Shown: positions 33,239-42,985, counted from the first letter of the stretch. The stretch is 64,000 bases of DNA from Polyangiaceae bacterium (GCA_020633205.1 JACKEB010000010.1:806001-870000), one strand, 5' to 3'. Numbers and translations are program-made. The notes: a model not told the origin generated them from the letters alone.

Positions 33239-36223
33239 ATGGCCTCCGCCGGACCTCTCGATCAACCTCGACTACGGGAGATCGACGAGCTTCTGGACGC
33301 TCGAGAGCTGGACCGCGCCGCTGGGGCGCTGATGCAGCTCGGAGACATGGAGCTGTTCCGACACGCCACCACTTACCTGACGACGCGGTTGCTCTTTTTG
33401 CGGGGTCGCCTCGACCTACCGGGAGTGGCCCAACGCTTGGAGGACTTGCTCAAGGAAGTCGCAGATTTCCCCGAGGCCGAGGCGATGCTCGACGCAGCGC
33501 GCTCGGGGGAGCTCAGCGAGTTCGGTACCGTACGGAAAATCCGCGAAGAGAAAGCCGCGAGGAGGAGCGAGGGGGCGCAGCCCCACCGAGACTCTGACCA
33601 CCATGCGGTGCTGGCTCAGGCCACGGTCGTACATCAAGAGCCCGACGCGCCGACCACAGACGACCCAGACATCGAAGCCACGGAGACCGACGACGATCTG
33701 GACCTGAGCCCTTCGATGGAAGCGGAGTTCAGCCCGAGCGCTCTCAGTCCAGACATCCCTCGAGCACCGGCGATACCTCAGGTGGCGGTTTGGGGAGAGG
33801 TTGATCCCGAACCGGGTGACGACTCCGCTCAACCTTCATGGGTGATCCCGAGCCTTGGCCCGCGGGCACCGCGCCTCACGGACTCTCTACCTGCTCCGGA
33901 GCCTCCGTCTGACTTGCGGACCGGAAACTCGACGGTCCCACCGTTCGAACAGTTAGGCCCCAAGCTTACCGACGCTGGCCTCAGCCCAGCGCTGCACGTG
34001 AGTTCCATCCCGCCGCCGCCGAGCGCGCCACCACCGGCGCTCGACATCGCGCCGCCCGCAGATTTCCACGAGGCAATTCAGGACACGGAGTTTTCCGCGC
34101 CTGACCCGGCGAGTGCAGGCCCTGGGTCGAGCCTCAGCGACGGCAGCGTGCGCCCCGGGCCGCATCAAACCGCACAAGGCGACGCTGCCTCGTCCACGGT
34201 GGAGATCCCTCGCGCACCCGCCATCCCGAACCTCGCTCCCCGAGAGAGCGACAGCCCACCGGCTCCAAGGACGGGCTCTCTGTCCCCGAGCGGCGAGTAT
34301 CCGGCGCTCGACTTCACGGCGTACGACCCGACTCAGCGCAAGAGCCAGCTGCCGTCCCGCGCGGGGCTCTACTCCAGCAGCCCTGTGGCGCCTGAAGTGT
34401 CCGAGCGAGCAAAGCCGCGCCGGGACTCGACTCCCGCCCCTCCCCGCGGGTCGGCGCCACCCCCCAAACCTGCCAAAGCCGCCGCTCTCCGTCGCTCGGA
34501 ACCTGTTGAAGAGCAGCGCCCAGCGCGGGAGATCCGTTCGGTGCCGCCTCCAGCGGTGGGAACTTCGCTCTTCCAGCTCGCGAGCTGGCTGGATGAAGGG
34601 CACGCCGATCGGGTGCTCGACGCCGTGCCCGCTCACGGCAGCGATCCAGAGCAGCGAATCATGCGTGCCCGCGCGCTCCTGCAGCTGGCGCGGGAAGATG
34701 CCGCCGTCAGCGAACTAGAAGCCGTCGGGGCGTTTCCGCTGCTCGAGCCCGAAGTGCGCGCGAGCGTCGCCCGACTGCTCCTCGAGCTGGGCAAGACGGA
34801 CCAGGCTCTGCAACAAGCGGATCAAGCCTATCGAGACGACCCGGGCTCTGATCCGGCGCGGCTTGCCTTGGCGTGGACAGCCGTACGCGTCGATCGTCGA
34901 CACAACGAACCGATTTGGGTGAAGCGCGCGCACACGGCCTTGGCCGCGTTGACGACCGATCAGAACCCTTACCCTGCCTTGACGCTGGCGCTGCGCAGCT
35001 CGGTGCTCGCGAGCATCGGGGAGGCCGACAAGGCGATCAGCGTCGCACAGCGCGCGCTTGGTCTCGATCCGGATTCAGTCGACGCCGTCGCAGCGATCGC
35101 GCTGGCGGCGGCGCGCTTGGGTCGCGTACGCGACGCGCAAGAGGCTTGGTGCCGCCTCCTGGATCTGGACCACAGGGAAGCAGACGCCCTCAGCGAGACA
35201 CTCAGCGCACTGGGCGTGGCGCTCGACGGGGCAGGCTTGAACGACGCCACTCAGGCTGATCTGCGCTGGGACGATATCGAGCTCCGCGTCGCGCGCGGGG
35301 ACGCCCACGGCGCCAGGGAGGTCGAGCTTCATGCGAAGCGGCAGCTGGAACGTTTGATCACTGGCCAGCGTCTCGACCTCCAGGTGCTCGGAACGCTTTC
35401 CGCGACCTACCTCACGCAGAGCCCGGTGTTTCGCGACTTCGCGCCGTTCGACTTTTCTCTGTGGTCCATCGCTCGCCTGGATGCAGCGTTGCTCGGGCTG
35501 TATGGGCACGATCCGCGCCCCCCCCTCGACTCAGACGTTTGGCCTTTGGTGCTCCGCGCTGGCACCTACCTCGGCGAAACCCTCCGTCAGGCGCAGCGCG
35601 GACGCTGGAACGGCACGCTCCACGATGCTCGGCAAAGTCGCGTCATATGCCGCACGGAAACCTTCAGCCCGCTACACCTCGTAGAGCAACGCATCCGTGA
35701 AGGCTCAGGCCATAGCTTGATGCTCGCGCTGCGGAACCGTCTTGGCGAAGCGAACTCCCCGGAGTGGCAGCATCGACTGCCCAGCGCGGTGCTGCCGCCG
35801 ACTCCTTGGCGCGGCAGCTGGCCAACGGCGGGCGAAGCTCCTGGTGTCTCGGAGGGGCTCAAGAGCTCTCCCATCTCGACCTTCTGTGAGCGTAGGGGTA
35901 AGGGACGGCTAGACGGAACGCTGGCAGACTTCTCCCGCCTCGACAGCTACTTGGCTGTGCTCGCGCCGCCGGGCGACGACGTGGGGGATGACTGGAGCCG
36001 GCGAGCATGCGGGTTGCTTGGTTGCCACGTGGGTGAGCTGCTCCGCATCGAGTACGATGGTCTCTGGATTGACGAACCCACGACGGGGCCAAGCCGGCTT
36101 CAGCTTCAGCTGCGAGACGGCAGCAAGCTACAACCGCTCAGCGTGGTACAGAGCCGGCTCGTGAACGATCGCAAATTCAGCCTTGAAGAATGGTGCCAGA
36201 CCATCGACCTTCAGCAGCGTTGA
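33239..36223 (+). CDS. Proline-rich TPR protein of unknown function
   Basis: The protein (994 residues from ATG 33239) starts with a helical region (EIDELLDARELDRAAGALMQ). A disordered Pro/Ser/Ala-rich section of about 350 residues follows, then TPR-like helices (about 440-680, for example KTDQALQQADQAYRDDPGSD and DKAISVAQRALGLDPDSVDA). A C-terminal globular part of about 300 residues contains RDFAPFDFSLWSIARLDAA. That part is not recognised. It recalls the large TPR protein at 8-15.6 kb in layout, with TPRs plus a Pro/Ser linker plus a unique C-terminus. Earlier in-frame starts exist (33068) but lie in the Lys-rich tandem-duplicated segment. Confidence 0.78.
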   Translation: MASAGPLDQPRLREIDELLDARELDRAAGALMQLGDMELFRHATTYLTTRLLFLRGRLDLPGVAQRLEDLLKEVADFPEAEAMLDAARSGELSEFGTVRKIREEKAARRSEGAQPHRDSDHHAVLAQATVVHQEPDAPTTDDPDIEATETDDDLDLSPSMEAEFSPSALSPDIPRAPAIPQVAVWGEVDPEPGDDSAQPSWVIPSLGPRAPRLTDSLPAPEPPSDLRTGNSTVPPFEQLGPKLTDAGLSPALHVSSIPPPPSAPPPALDIAPPADFHEAIQDTEFSAPDPASAGPGSSLSDGSVRPGPHQTAQGDAASSTVEIPRAPAIPNLAPRESDSPPAPRTGSLSPSGEYPALDFTAYDPTQRKSQLPSRAGLYSSSPVAPEVSERAKPRRDSTPAPPRGSAPPPKPAKAAALRRSEPVEEQRPAREIRSVPPPAVGTSLFQLASWLDEGHADRVLDAVPAHGSDPEQRIMRARALLQLAREDAAVSELEAVGAFPLLEPEVRASVARLLLELGKTDQALQQADQAYRDDPGSDPARLALAWTAVRVDRRHNEPIWVKRAHTALAALTTDQNPYPALTLALRSSVLASIGEADKAISVAQRALGLDPDSVDAVAAIALAAARLGRVRDAQEAWCRLLDLDHREADALSETLSALGVALDGAGLNDATQADLRWDDIELRVARGDAHGAREVELHAKRQLERLITGQRLDLQVLGTLSATYLTQSPVFRDFAPFDFSLWSIARLDAALLGLYGHDPRPPLDSDVWPLVLRAGTYLGETLRQAQRGRWNGTLHDARQSRVICRTETFSPLHLVEQRIREGSGHSLMLALRNRLGEANSPEWQHRLPSAVLPPTPWRGSWPTAGEAPGVSEGLKSSPISTFCERRGKGRLDGTLADFSRLDSYLAVLAPPGDDVGDDWSRRACGLLGCHVGELLRIEYDGLWIDEPTTGPSRLQLQLRDGSKLQPLSVVQSRLVNDRKFSLEEWCQTIDLQQR

Positions 36224-36266
36224 ATCCCCGCGGTAATTACCGCGAACGAACGCGCTGAGCCTTGGC

Positions 36267-37964
36267 TCAGGGATGGATGTGAACAAGGGTGCCGTCGCGA
36301 AGGCTCATCGCGCCATGCCATTTTGGCGGCACGGGGGGATCGCTCCACTGGAACAACCAACGGGCATCCTCCGGGGACAAGTTGATACAGCCGTGACTCC
36401 GTGGTTTCCCGAAGGAATCATGCCAGTACGCCGCGTGGAAGGCGTAGCCCTCTTTGAAGTACTGCACGTAAGGCACATCCCGTAGGTCGAACTCATCTCC
36501 TGCCTCGTCCCCGCTCATCGTCACACTGACGTGCTTCGTGTGGATCAGGAACTGACCTTGGACTGTGGAGTGAGTCTCCTTCGGATCCCCCAACCCATCG
36601 GCGCCTGTGGAGACCAGCGTCGCGTAGACCGCCTCGGTTCCGACGTAGGCGACCAGGGTCTGCTTCAGGATCGACACCTCGATCCAAGTGCGCCCAGGCT
36701 TCGCCCAACCGGGGACCTTCCTCATGGGCGAAATCACTGTGAGGGAGTCGTCCTTCACCCAAAGGCCATCTCGGGTCTCCAGGTAGCGGCCGCCCCCAAG
36801 CTGAACGGCCTTCCCGCTCAGCTTCAGCGCTTCACGGTAGCCAATGAGCCGCTCCTGCTTGAGGCCGGTCTTGGGGTCGCCCGCGAAGAGCGCGGCGACT
36901 CGCGCCCTGTTGAACGCCACAGGCAGCCCAACGCCCGTGATGTTGACCCCGTGAAACTCGCTAGGTCGCACCAGCTTCAGGCGATCGAGCGGCACGATTT
37001 CCATATCCGTGGTGAGGCCGAAGCGGCGACCGTCACTCTCGAACAACCGCAAGAAGGCGAAGCCGCTCTTAGGCAGGGCGCGTCCGCTATATACGGTTCC
37101 CGGGCCCCGCGTGCGTCCAGTCAGCGTCGGCGCCTGCTTATTTCCGAGTAGAAATTCAGGAATCTGGTCAAACACCTCGGCGTCCCAGGACCGCGCCCCG
37201 TTGGCCTTGAGCTGAGCCAGGTTGTTCTCGACTCGAAGTTGCTCCTTCTCGCTCGGCAGCTTCGTGTAGAACGGCGGCGTCGGATAGCGCGAGATCCCGT
37301 AGGCGTACGGCAAGCCCTCGCTGCGATCTGGCATCTGCCGTGCGGCGACCGACACGGAGTCTTGGATGTCAGTGGATGCCGTGTTGCCAACACAGACATA
37401 GCCCTGGGGCTCCACCTGATACCAGCCAGCGCGGCAATCCTTCGCACGCAGCGTCGGCTCGGCGCTGCGCTTGACCACGGCGCCGGCGCGCAAGTAGCCG
37501 AGCTTTTTTGAACGCCAGTTCGGCTCCGAGAAGACGTAAGTCTCCTTACGGACAGCAGTCAGCGCCCGCTCGGGATCAACACCAAAGTCAGGGTGGTACG
37601 GGTGCGCAGCCACCGGACGCAGGTCTTCGCCGTCGTCAGCAGGCGCCTCTGCGCTGGCCTCCGGTTCCATGGCTTCCGCGGATGCGGGCGCATCCCCGAG
37701 CTCCGCGGCTTCCAACTCGTTCCCCACGGCGGCTTGTTCATCCGGCCGCAGGGCTACGAGCTCGAGGTCCGGCTCCTTGCTCGCGGGGGGCGAAGGCTCT
37801 TCCAGGACTTTTGAAGGGGGTAAGGTGTGTACGGTGGCAGACGCAGCGGGCGCGGCAGCGCCGCTCGCGCGCGGGGTCGCGTCGGCTCCGTCGAACGGAC
37901 AGCTCGTCACCAGCAGGCTGGAGCCTGCGGCAACTAGACAGCTCAGAGTTCTTAGCCACGCCAT
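36267..37964 (-). CDS. L,D-transpeptidase (YkuD) lipoprotein
   Basis: The 565-residue protein has a lipoprotein signal (LLVTSC) and a Pro/Ala/Glu-rich linker. An SH3-like segment follows (KETYVFSEPNWRSKKLGYLR) with two cysteines. The YkuD domain forms the C-terminus: TLVSTGADG, FHAAYWHDSFG and the catalytic SHGCINLSP with Cys526. Such enzymes make 3-3 peptidoglycan cross-links or attach proteins to peptidoglycan, on the periplasmic side. ATG 37964 is chosen; the open frame continues to 38660, but that part is antisense to gcdH. The gene is divergent from gcdH with 69 bases between the starts. Confidence 0.9.
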   Translation of the reverse strand: MAWLRTLSCLVAAGSSLLVTSCPFDGADATPRASGAAAPAASATVHTLPPSKVLEEPSPPASKEPDLELVALRPDEQAAVGNELEAAELGDAPASAEAMEPEASAEAPADDGEDLRPVAAHPYHPDFGVDPERALTAVRKETYVFSEPNWRSKKLGYLRAGAVVKRSAEPTLRAKDCRAGWYQVEPQGYVCVGNTASTDIQDSVSVAARQMPDRSEGLPYAYGISRYPTPPFYTKLPSEKEQLRVENNLAQLKANGARSWDAEVFDQIPEFLLGNKQAPTLTGRTRGPGTVYSGRALPKSGFAFLRLFESDGRRFGLTTDMEIVPLDRLKLVRPSEFHGVNITGVGLPVAFNRARVAALFAGDPKTGLKQERLIGYREALKLSGKAVQLGGGRYLETRDGLWVKDDSLTVISPMRKVPGWAKPGRTWIEVSILKQTLVAYVGTEAVYATLVSTGADGLGDPKETHSTVQGQFLIHTKHVSVTMSGDEAGDEFDLRDVPYVQYFKEGYAFHAAYWHDSFGKPRSHGCINLSPEDARWLFQWSDPPVPPKWHGAMSLRDGTLVHIHP

Positions 37965-38033
37965 GGACTGCTCGGCGCATAACTCGCCCGCTCCGGCCTG
38001 GCCCAGTTTCCTAACCTTTGATAAGTCCCCGCC

Positions 38034-39212
38034 ATGGAAGAGCCCCTCAGCCTCGACGCCCTCTCCGCCATCGATAGCCACCTCAGCGAAGACGAGCTGA
38101 TGATCCGTGGCGCAGTGCGTCGCCTGGTGCGTGAGCGCTACCTCCCCCGAGCTGGCGAGTTGTTCGAGAAGGAGGAGTTCCCGAAGGATCTCATCGGTGA
38201 GTTCGCAGAAATGGGTCTGCTCGGGGCGAGCCTCAAGGGCTACGGCTGCGCCGGCATGAGCGCCGTGCAGTACGGACTCATCCTCCAGGAGCTCGAGTAC
38301 GGCGACAGCGGCCTGCGTTCCTTCGTCAGCGTCCAGGGCAGCCTCGCGATGTACGCCATCCACGCCTATGGCAGCGAGGAGCAGAAGAATAAATTCCTCC
38401 CGGAAATGGCTGCAGGCAAGCTGATCGGATGCTTCGGACTGACCGAGCCCGACAGTGGCTCCGACCCGGGCTCGATGAAGACCCGAGCCCGCAAGGACGG
38501 CGATCACTATGTGCTCTCTGGCACCAAGATGTGGATCACCAACTCGCCGTTCGCAGATGTGGCGGTGGTCTGGGCGAAGGTTGACGACGGCGACGCGGCG
38601 TCGATCCACGGCTTCATCGTCGAGCGGGGCATGCAGGGCTTCGAGACTCCGAAGATCCACGGAAAGATGAGCCTGCGCTCGAGCGAGACCGGAGAGATCG
38701 TGCTCGACGAATGTCGGGTACCCGCCGCCAACATGCTACCGAACAGACGTGGACTCGGTGGTCCCTTGGGCTGCCTGACCCAGGCGCGCTTCGGCATCTC
38801 TTGGGGCGCGCTAGGCGCCGCCAAGGCTTGCCTCGAGTCGACCATCAGCTACGCGCGGGAGCGCAAGCAGTTCGACGTACCGATCGCAAGCAAGCAGCTA
38901 ATTCAGGCTCAGTTCGCGGACATGGGTAGCGAAATCGTCAAGGGCGACATCCTCGCGCTGCACTACGGTCGCATGAAAGACAAGGGCGGCATCACACCGG
39001 TCCAGGTGAGCTTGTGCAAGCGCAACAACGTGGGAGTCTCGTTGGAGGTCGCGCGCAAGTGCCGGGGTATTCTGGGTGGAAATGGCATCTTGCTCGAGTA
39101 TCCGGCGATTCGGCATATGCTGAACCTCGAGAGCGTCTACACCTACGAAGGCACCCACGAGGTCCACACTCTGGTGCTGGGTAAGGCGCTGACAGGCTGC
39201 AACGCTTTCTAG
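38034..39212 (+). CDS. gcdH: Glutaryl-CoA dehydrogenase-like acyl-CoA dehydrogenase
   Basis: The 392-residue flavoenzyme has the acyl-CoA dehydrogenase fold. FAD-binding blocks are CFGLTEPDSGSDPGSM and KMWITNSPFADV. The catalytic base is Glu372 in TYEGTHEVHTLVLG, ending ALTGCNAF, very close to glutaryl-CoA dehydrogenases (ALTG-AF). The SFVSVQGSLAM block matches the glutaryl-CoA binding loop. Glutaryl-CoA dehydrogenase oxidises and decarboxylates glutaryl-CoA to crotonyl-CoA in lysine/tryptophan breakdown. No electron-transfer flavoprotein or other pathway gene is adjacent. The gene end is part of a short tandem repeat that includes its stop codon. Confidence 0.9.
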   Translation: MEEPLSLDALSAIDSHLSEDELMIRGAVRRLVRERYLPRAGELFEKEEFPKDLIGEFAEMGLLGASLKGYGCAGMSAVQYGLILQELEYGDSGLRSFVSVQGSLAMYAIHAYGSEEQKNKFLPEMAAGKLIGCFGLTEPDSGSDPGSMKTRARKDGDHYVLSGTKMWITNSPFADVAVVWAKVDDGDAASIHGFIVERGMQGFETPKIHGKMSLRSSETGEIVLDECRVPAANMLPNRRGLGGPLGCLTQARFGISWGALGAAKACLESTISYARERKQFDVPIASKQLIQAQFADMGSEIVKGDILALHYGRMKDKGGITPVQVSLCKRNNVGVSLEVARKCRGILGGNGILLEYPAIRHMLNLESVYTYEGTHEVHTLVLGKALTGCNAF

Positions 39213-39258
39213 GCTGCTGCGCTTTCTGGCTGTTGTGCCTTCTGGGCTGCCGCCTTTC
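39195..39258 (+). repeat. 16-17-base tandem repeat spanning the gcdH stop
   Basis: Four consecutive degenerate units begin GGCTG or GGGCTG and end CTTTCT-like: 39195-39211 (inside gcdH, ends with the stop), 39212-39227, 39228-39243 and 39244-39258. The last three are non-coding copies of the gene's 3' end. Confidence 0.7.
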
Positions 39259-39260
39259 AC

Positions 39261-39290
39261 GAGCTAGCGGTGCACCGGGATCGCTAGCTC
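39261..39290. terminator. Inverted repeat at the gcdH / acetyltransferase junction
   Basis: GAGCTAGCG and CGCTAGCTC are perfect 9-base inverted copies around a 12-base loop that includes the stop of the acetyltransferase gene. There is no T-tract, so termination is possible but weak. It sits between two convergent genes. Confidence 0.4.
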
Positions 39291-40061
39291 GAAGAACGTC
39301 GTGCGCGGCGTGAAGCCAAAGCGGGTGTAGAGCCGCTCGGAGTCTGCGCCGGACTTCGCCAGGATGAAGACAGGGTGTGCGCCGCAAGCAGTCCGGTAAC
39401 GCTCGATGGCCGTGCGAAGCAGCGCGCTACAGATCCCGCGCTTGCGATACTCGGGGTGGGTCAAGACGTCCTGGAAACGCGCCTCATTTTCCCCGCGGAT
39501 TAAACCTAATGCTCCCACGAGCTTTGCGTCTGTGAAGGCGCCTAGCCACTCACCCTCCCCCCCTCTGATCAACTCGCGGTAGCCTTCATACAGCCAGTAC
39601 GCGCGCTCGGTCGCAAAGAAGCCTCCGTCGTCGTTGATGTTGGCGGTGAGCTCAACCGCTTGACGCCAGTCAGCGTCAGCGTCAAACGCCCTGATTTCGA
39701 TGCCCGTGGGGGGGAGAGCACGCGGCAACAGGAATCGCCCGTCGAGGCCGAGGCAGTGGTTCACATAGAGCTGACTCGCTTCGTCCAACTCGGCAACCCA
39801 CGCCGGGTCGACAGTCGCCTCGCCCGGCTCCTCCCAGAGCAGGAACGCGCGATCACACTCCGTCGACTGTTGCTCCAAGAGCCAGCGGCCGACCCAATAG
39901 TCCACGCCACGCTCGCTCGGTGACCCGTCCAGCAGCAGCGCGTGCCCGTAGTTGAAGTCGATGCGCTCGGGCGTGCGCGAGACCAGGTAACCAGGCCGTG
40001 CGGCCCAATGGGTCATGCGGGGCTTCGCGTAGCGCTGACTCCTAGACGCTGGCCTGTCCAT
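39264..40061 (-). CDS. GNAT-family N-acetyltransferase
   Basis: The 265-residue protein has a GNAT domain in its C-terminal half: acetyl-CoA site FQDVLTHPEYRKRGICSALL, then ILAKSGADSERLYTRFGF. The N-terminal 130 residues (GYLVSRTPERIDFNYGHALL) form a second, more divergent GNAT-like part, as in some tandem GNAT proteins. The substrate is not predictable. ATG 40061 (MDRPASRSQR) is preferred because GGTGAG precedes it; an ATG at 40136 would add 25 residues. The gene is convergent with gcdH and divergent from galE. Confidence 0.8.
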   Translation of the reverse strand: MDRPASRSQRYAKPRMTHWAARPGYLVSRTPERIDFNYGHALLLDGSPSERGVDYWVGRWLLEQQSTECDRAFLLWEEPGEATVDPAWVAELDEASQLYVNHCLGLDGRFLLPRALPPTGIEIRAFDADADWRQAVELTANINDDGGFFATERAYWLYEGYRELIRGGEGEWLGAFTDAKLVGALGLIRGENEARFQDVLTHPEYRKRGICSALLRTAIERYRTACGAHPVFILAKSGADSERLYTRFGFTPRTTFFELAIPVHR

Positions 40062-40300
40062 CGAACTCACCGGCGTAAGTCTGCTACGCCGGAGCACTCC
40101 GACCAAGGCCTGGCTGTCGAAAGGTGGCGCCTTCAAAGCCTCGCATACCCGACTGGCCGGGGAGCCCTTGACGCAGGGTCCGCCGAACGGAAGGGTAAGG
40201 TCGACATGATGCTTCGACGCTCGAGCAGCTCCCGCGACAGGCGCAGCGATAGGACCTCAAGACACCTCCCCACCCCGACCTGCCTGAGGAACGAACGGCA

Positions 40301-41287
40301 GTGACACGCATTCTGGTGACGGGCGGCGCAGGCTACGTCGGTAGCCACACCGTGCGGCATTTATTGTCGGCGGGCCACGCCGTCGTGGTCCTAGATGACT
40401 TGAGCACGGGCCATGCAGAGTCGGTTCCCCAGGGTATCGAGCTACTGAAGGTTGACCTGCGCAACGGCGCTGAGCTGCGCTCGGCGCTCGCGAACGAGCG
40501 CTTCGATGCTGTGATGCACTTCGCCGCTCGCTCCCTGGTGGGCGAGTCGATGCACAAGCCGTATGAGTACCTGCGCGATAACTTCGGGGGTGCGCTCAAT
40601 CTCATCGAGTGGTGTGCTGAGCATGGCGTGGGGCGTTTCGTGCTTTCGTCCACCGCCAACCTGTTCGGCAACGCGGGCGACGAGCCGATTGCCGAACGAG
40701 ACGAAATCGCTCCGGGAAGCCCCTACGGTGAGTCCAAGTACCTGATCGAGCGCGCACTCACCTGGGCAGAGAAGATCCATGGGCTGCACTACGCTTGCCT
40801 GCGCTATTTCAACGCGGCTGGCGCTCTGGAGGATGGCAGCATCGGAGAACACCACGACCCGGAGACCCATCTGGTGCCGATCGTGCTGCAGGTTGCCCTG
40901 GGGCAACGCGAACGCGTCACCGTTTTCGGCGACGACTATCCAACGCGGGACGGGACGTGTATTCGCGACTACATCCACGTGTCGGATCTGGCGGCCGCAC
41001 ACCTCGCGGCGGTGGAACGCCTGGGAGATCGCAGCGTCGAACTCAACCTGGGCAACGGCGCTGGATTCTCAGTGCTAGAGGTGTTGGAGACGGCGCGAAA
41101 AGTGACCGGTCACCCGATTCCCCACGTACTGGGTGAGCGGCGACCGGGCGACCCAGCGACCCTCGTAGCGTGCTCGGATGAGGCGCGAAAGCTCCTCGGC
41201 TGGACCCCGAAGCACGACCTCGAAGCGATTGTCCGCCACGCTTGGGCCTGGCACTCAACGCATCCGCGGGGATTCAGCAAAGCCTAG
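40301..41287 (+). CDS. galE: UDP-glucose 4-epimerase
   Basis: The 328-residue SDR enzyme interconverts UDP-glucose and UDP-galactose (or the GlcNAc/GalNAc pair). It has the NAD motif TGGAGYVGS, the GalE-type DDLSTGH loop, a MHFAARSLVGES segment, the catalytic YGESK and the substrate block RYFNAAGA. Start is GTG. It opens the plus-strand polysaccharide cluster, followed at 18 bases by a glycosyltransferase gene. The 239 bases upstream to the divergent acetyltransferase hold no recognised gene and presumably the cluster promoter. Confidence 0.93.
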   Translation: MTRILVTGGAGYVGSHTVRHLLSAGHAVVVLDDLSTGHAESVPQGIELLKVDLRNGAELRSALANERFDAVMHFAARSLVGESMHKPYEYLRDNFGGALNLIEWCAEHGVGRFVLSSTANLFGNAGDEPIAERDEIAPGSPYGESKYLIERALTWAEKIHGLHYACLRYFNAAGALEDGSIGEHHDPETHLVPIVLQVALGQRERVTVFGDDYPTRDGTCIRDYIHVSDLAAAHLAAVERLGDRSVELNLGNGAGFSVLEVLETARKVTGHPIPHVLGERRPGDPATLVACSDEARKLLGWTPKHDLEAIVRHAWAWHSTHPRGFSKA

Positions 41288-41305
41288 CGCAGAGCTTAGC
41301 CCGCT

Positions 41306-42349
41306 ATGCGCGTCCTCTTCCTCACCGACAAGTTCTCCAACGAGCACCGCAGCGCCGAGACGAAACATCCCGGCGGCGCCGAGCTTACTGACGCGGCTGC
41401 CCTGGAGGCCTGCCCATTTTCGCTGACCGTGAGTTCATTCAAGGCGCTCGCCCTCGACCAGCTGGACGCCCACGACGTCTTGCTGCTTGGAAACAGCCAG
41501 AGCGCGACACCGGAGCAGCTCGCAGCAATAGCGCGCACCGGACGTCACATCCTCTTCGAACACGACCTACGCATCTGCCGCCTCAACGGTAATTTCCCCT
41601 CGGCAATCGATCCGGTGCACCGACTGTGGGAGCGCTGCTGGTGCCCCCACGATGGACTTCGGGAGATCGTTCGCAGCGCCCGGGGGATGATCTTCCTGAC
41701 GCGCCGCCAACTGGACCACTACCGCGCCAACCCGTTCTTCCGTTTCTCGGAGGCGCGCGTGCGGGTCCTCGGGTGTTCGCTGTTCAACCGCGAGTTCTTC
41801 GAGCAGCTACCGAGGGCGGGTGCGGTCGCAGAGCGGCGTGGGAGCTGTGCGCTTTACTCCAAGTCCTTCATCAAAGGCACCGACGAGGCCCTCCAGTACA
41901 TCGCTGAGCACGGCTGGGAACCTCGACTACTCAAGGATCTCCCTCCTGAAGGTGTGCTCGCAGCGTTCCGCGAAGCCGAGCGCCTCGTTTATTTGCCGCG
42001 CGGATTGGAACCCGCCGGGCGTATGCCAGTCGAGGCCCGCCTGAACGGCTGCGATGTCATCGTGAACGACCACGTCGGAGTCGCCGGAGAGCCTTGGTGG
42101 CAGGGGGATCGGCAACAGGCGCTTGCGCACCTCGAGGGAGCACCCGCTCAGTTCTGGCGCTTCGTGGAGGAGCTTCATGGCGCCGGACAGGCCAGCGAGG
42201 AACCGTGGCAAAGCCAACCACAAGAGCGTGCCGTAGCGGCCCTATCCCAGGGCTTGGCGCTCTTGGGCACCCGACAGGCGCCCCGCTTCCCACTCCTCGG
42301 AAGCGCGCGAAAACGCCAGCGCTCGCAGGTGATTTTCCCTGGTTGGTGA
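41306..42349 (+). CDS. Glycosyltransferase-like protein of the polysaccharide cluster
   Basis: The 347-residue protein begins MRVLFLTDKFSNEHR, as in GT-B glycosyltransferases, with HPGGAELTD. A middle segment FEHDLRICRLNGNFP and the late block RLVYLPRGLEPAGRMPVEAR (an acidic-residue nucleotide-binding site) fit family GT4-like enzymes. Donor and acceptor are unknown. It lies between galE and the dTDP-rhamnose genes, 18 bases from galE and 21 bases from rmlC, so it is probably part of the same operon. The fold assignment rests on pattern only. Confidence 0.7.
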   Translation: MRVLFLTDKFSNEHRSAETKHPGGAELTDAAALEACPFSLTVSSFKALALDQLDAHDVLLLGNSQSATPEQLAAIARTGRHILFEHDLRICRLNGNFPSAIDPVHRLWERCWCPHDGLREIVRSARGMIFLTRRQLDHYRANPFFRFSEARVRVLGCSLFNREFFEQLPRAGAVAERRGSCALYSKSFIKGTDEALQYIAEHGWEPRLLKDLPPEGVLAAFREAERLVYLPRGLEPAGRMPVEARLNGCDVIVNDHVGVAGEPWWQGDRQQALAHLEGAPAQFWRFVEELHGAGQASEEPWQSQPQERAVAALSQGLALLGTRQAPRFPLLGSARKRQRSQVIFPGW

Positions 42350-42370
42350 AGCGAACTGCACCGCGGCAAC

Positions 42371-42985
42371 ATGGTGTGCACCTTGCACGGATTTTGCTAC
42401 CACTTCGCCAACGTGGAAGTCGAACCCCTGCCCCTTCCCGGTGCGTTTCTGATCAAGCCTGTACGTCACGGCGACAGTCGCGGCTTTTTCTCGGAAACGT
42501 TCCGTGCTCAGACGCTGTTGGACGCCGGCATTGAAGTGCCTTGGGTGCAAGACAATCACGCGAAGTCGCCCGCTCCGGGAACACTTCGAGGCTTGCACTT
42601 TCAGATCGGTGAGCACGCCCAGGCCAAACTCGTACGCGTTCCGCGCGGCGCGGTGGTGGATGTGATCGTAGACATTCGTAAGGGCTCTCCGACCTTCGCC
42701 CAGCACCTCGTCATCCCGCTGAATGAGGAAAACTGGCACCAGCTGTACGTCCCCGTTGGGTTCGCCCACGGCTACTGCACGCTGCTTCCAGACACCGAAG
42801 TTCAATACAAGGTGAGCACCTACTACGACCCGGCATCCGAGCGGGGCGTGCTGTGGAACGACCCGGATCTCGCGATCGATTGGCAACTGCCTGCGAGCGG
42901 TCCGCTGATCGCAGAGCGCGACCAGGCGTTTCCACGCCTCCGCGATCTCGGCAGCTACTTCGACTTCTCTGGAGCGACCTCGTGA
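42371..42985 (+). CDS. rfbC: dTDP-4-dehydrorhamnose 3,5-epimerase
   Basis: RmlC epimerises dTDP-4-keto-6-deoxyglucose at C3 and C5, the third step to dTDP-L-rhamnose. The cupin-type protein shows DSRGFFSETFRA, QDNHAKSPAPGTLRGLHFQ (catalytic His), a KLVRVPRGAVVDVIVDIRKG strand and PVGFAHGYCTL. An ATG at 42371 gives 204 residues with a 15-residue extension. A GTG at 42416 (MEVEPLPLPG) is nearer the usual start, so the start is uncertain. The TGA overlaps the GTG of rmlB (GTGA). Confidence 0.94.
   Translation: MVCTLHGFCYHFANVEVEPLPLPGAFLIKPVRHGDSRGFFSETFRAQTLLDAGIEVPWVQDNHAKSPAPGTLRGLHFQIGEHAQAKLVRVPRGAVVDVIVDIRKGSPTFAQHLVIPLNEENWHQLYVPVGFAHGYCTLLPDTEVQYKVSTYYDPASERGVLWNDPDLAIDWQLPASGPLIAERDQAFPRLRDLGSYFDFSGATS

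Noticed and set aside
37965..38660. N-terminal extension of the L,D-transpeptidase gene
   Set aside because: It is antisense to gcdH, whereas a normal lipoprotein signal starts at 37964.
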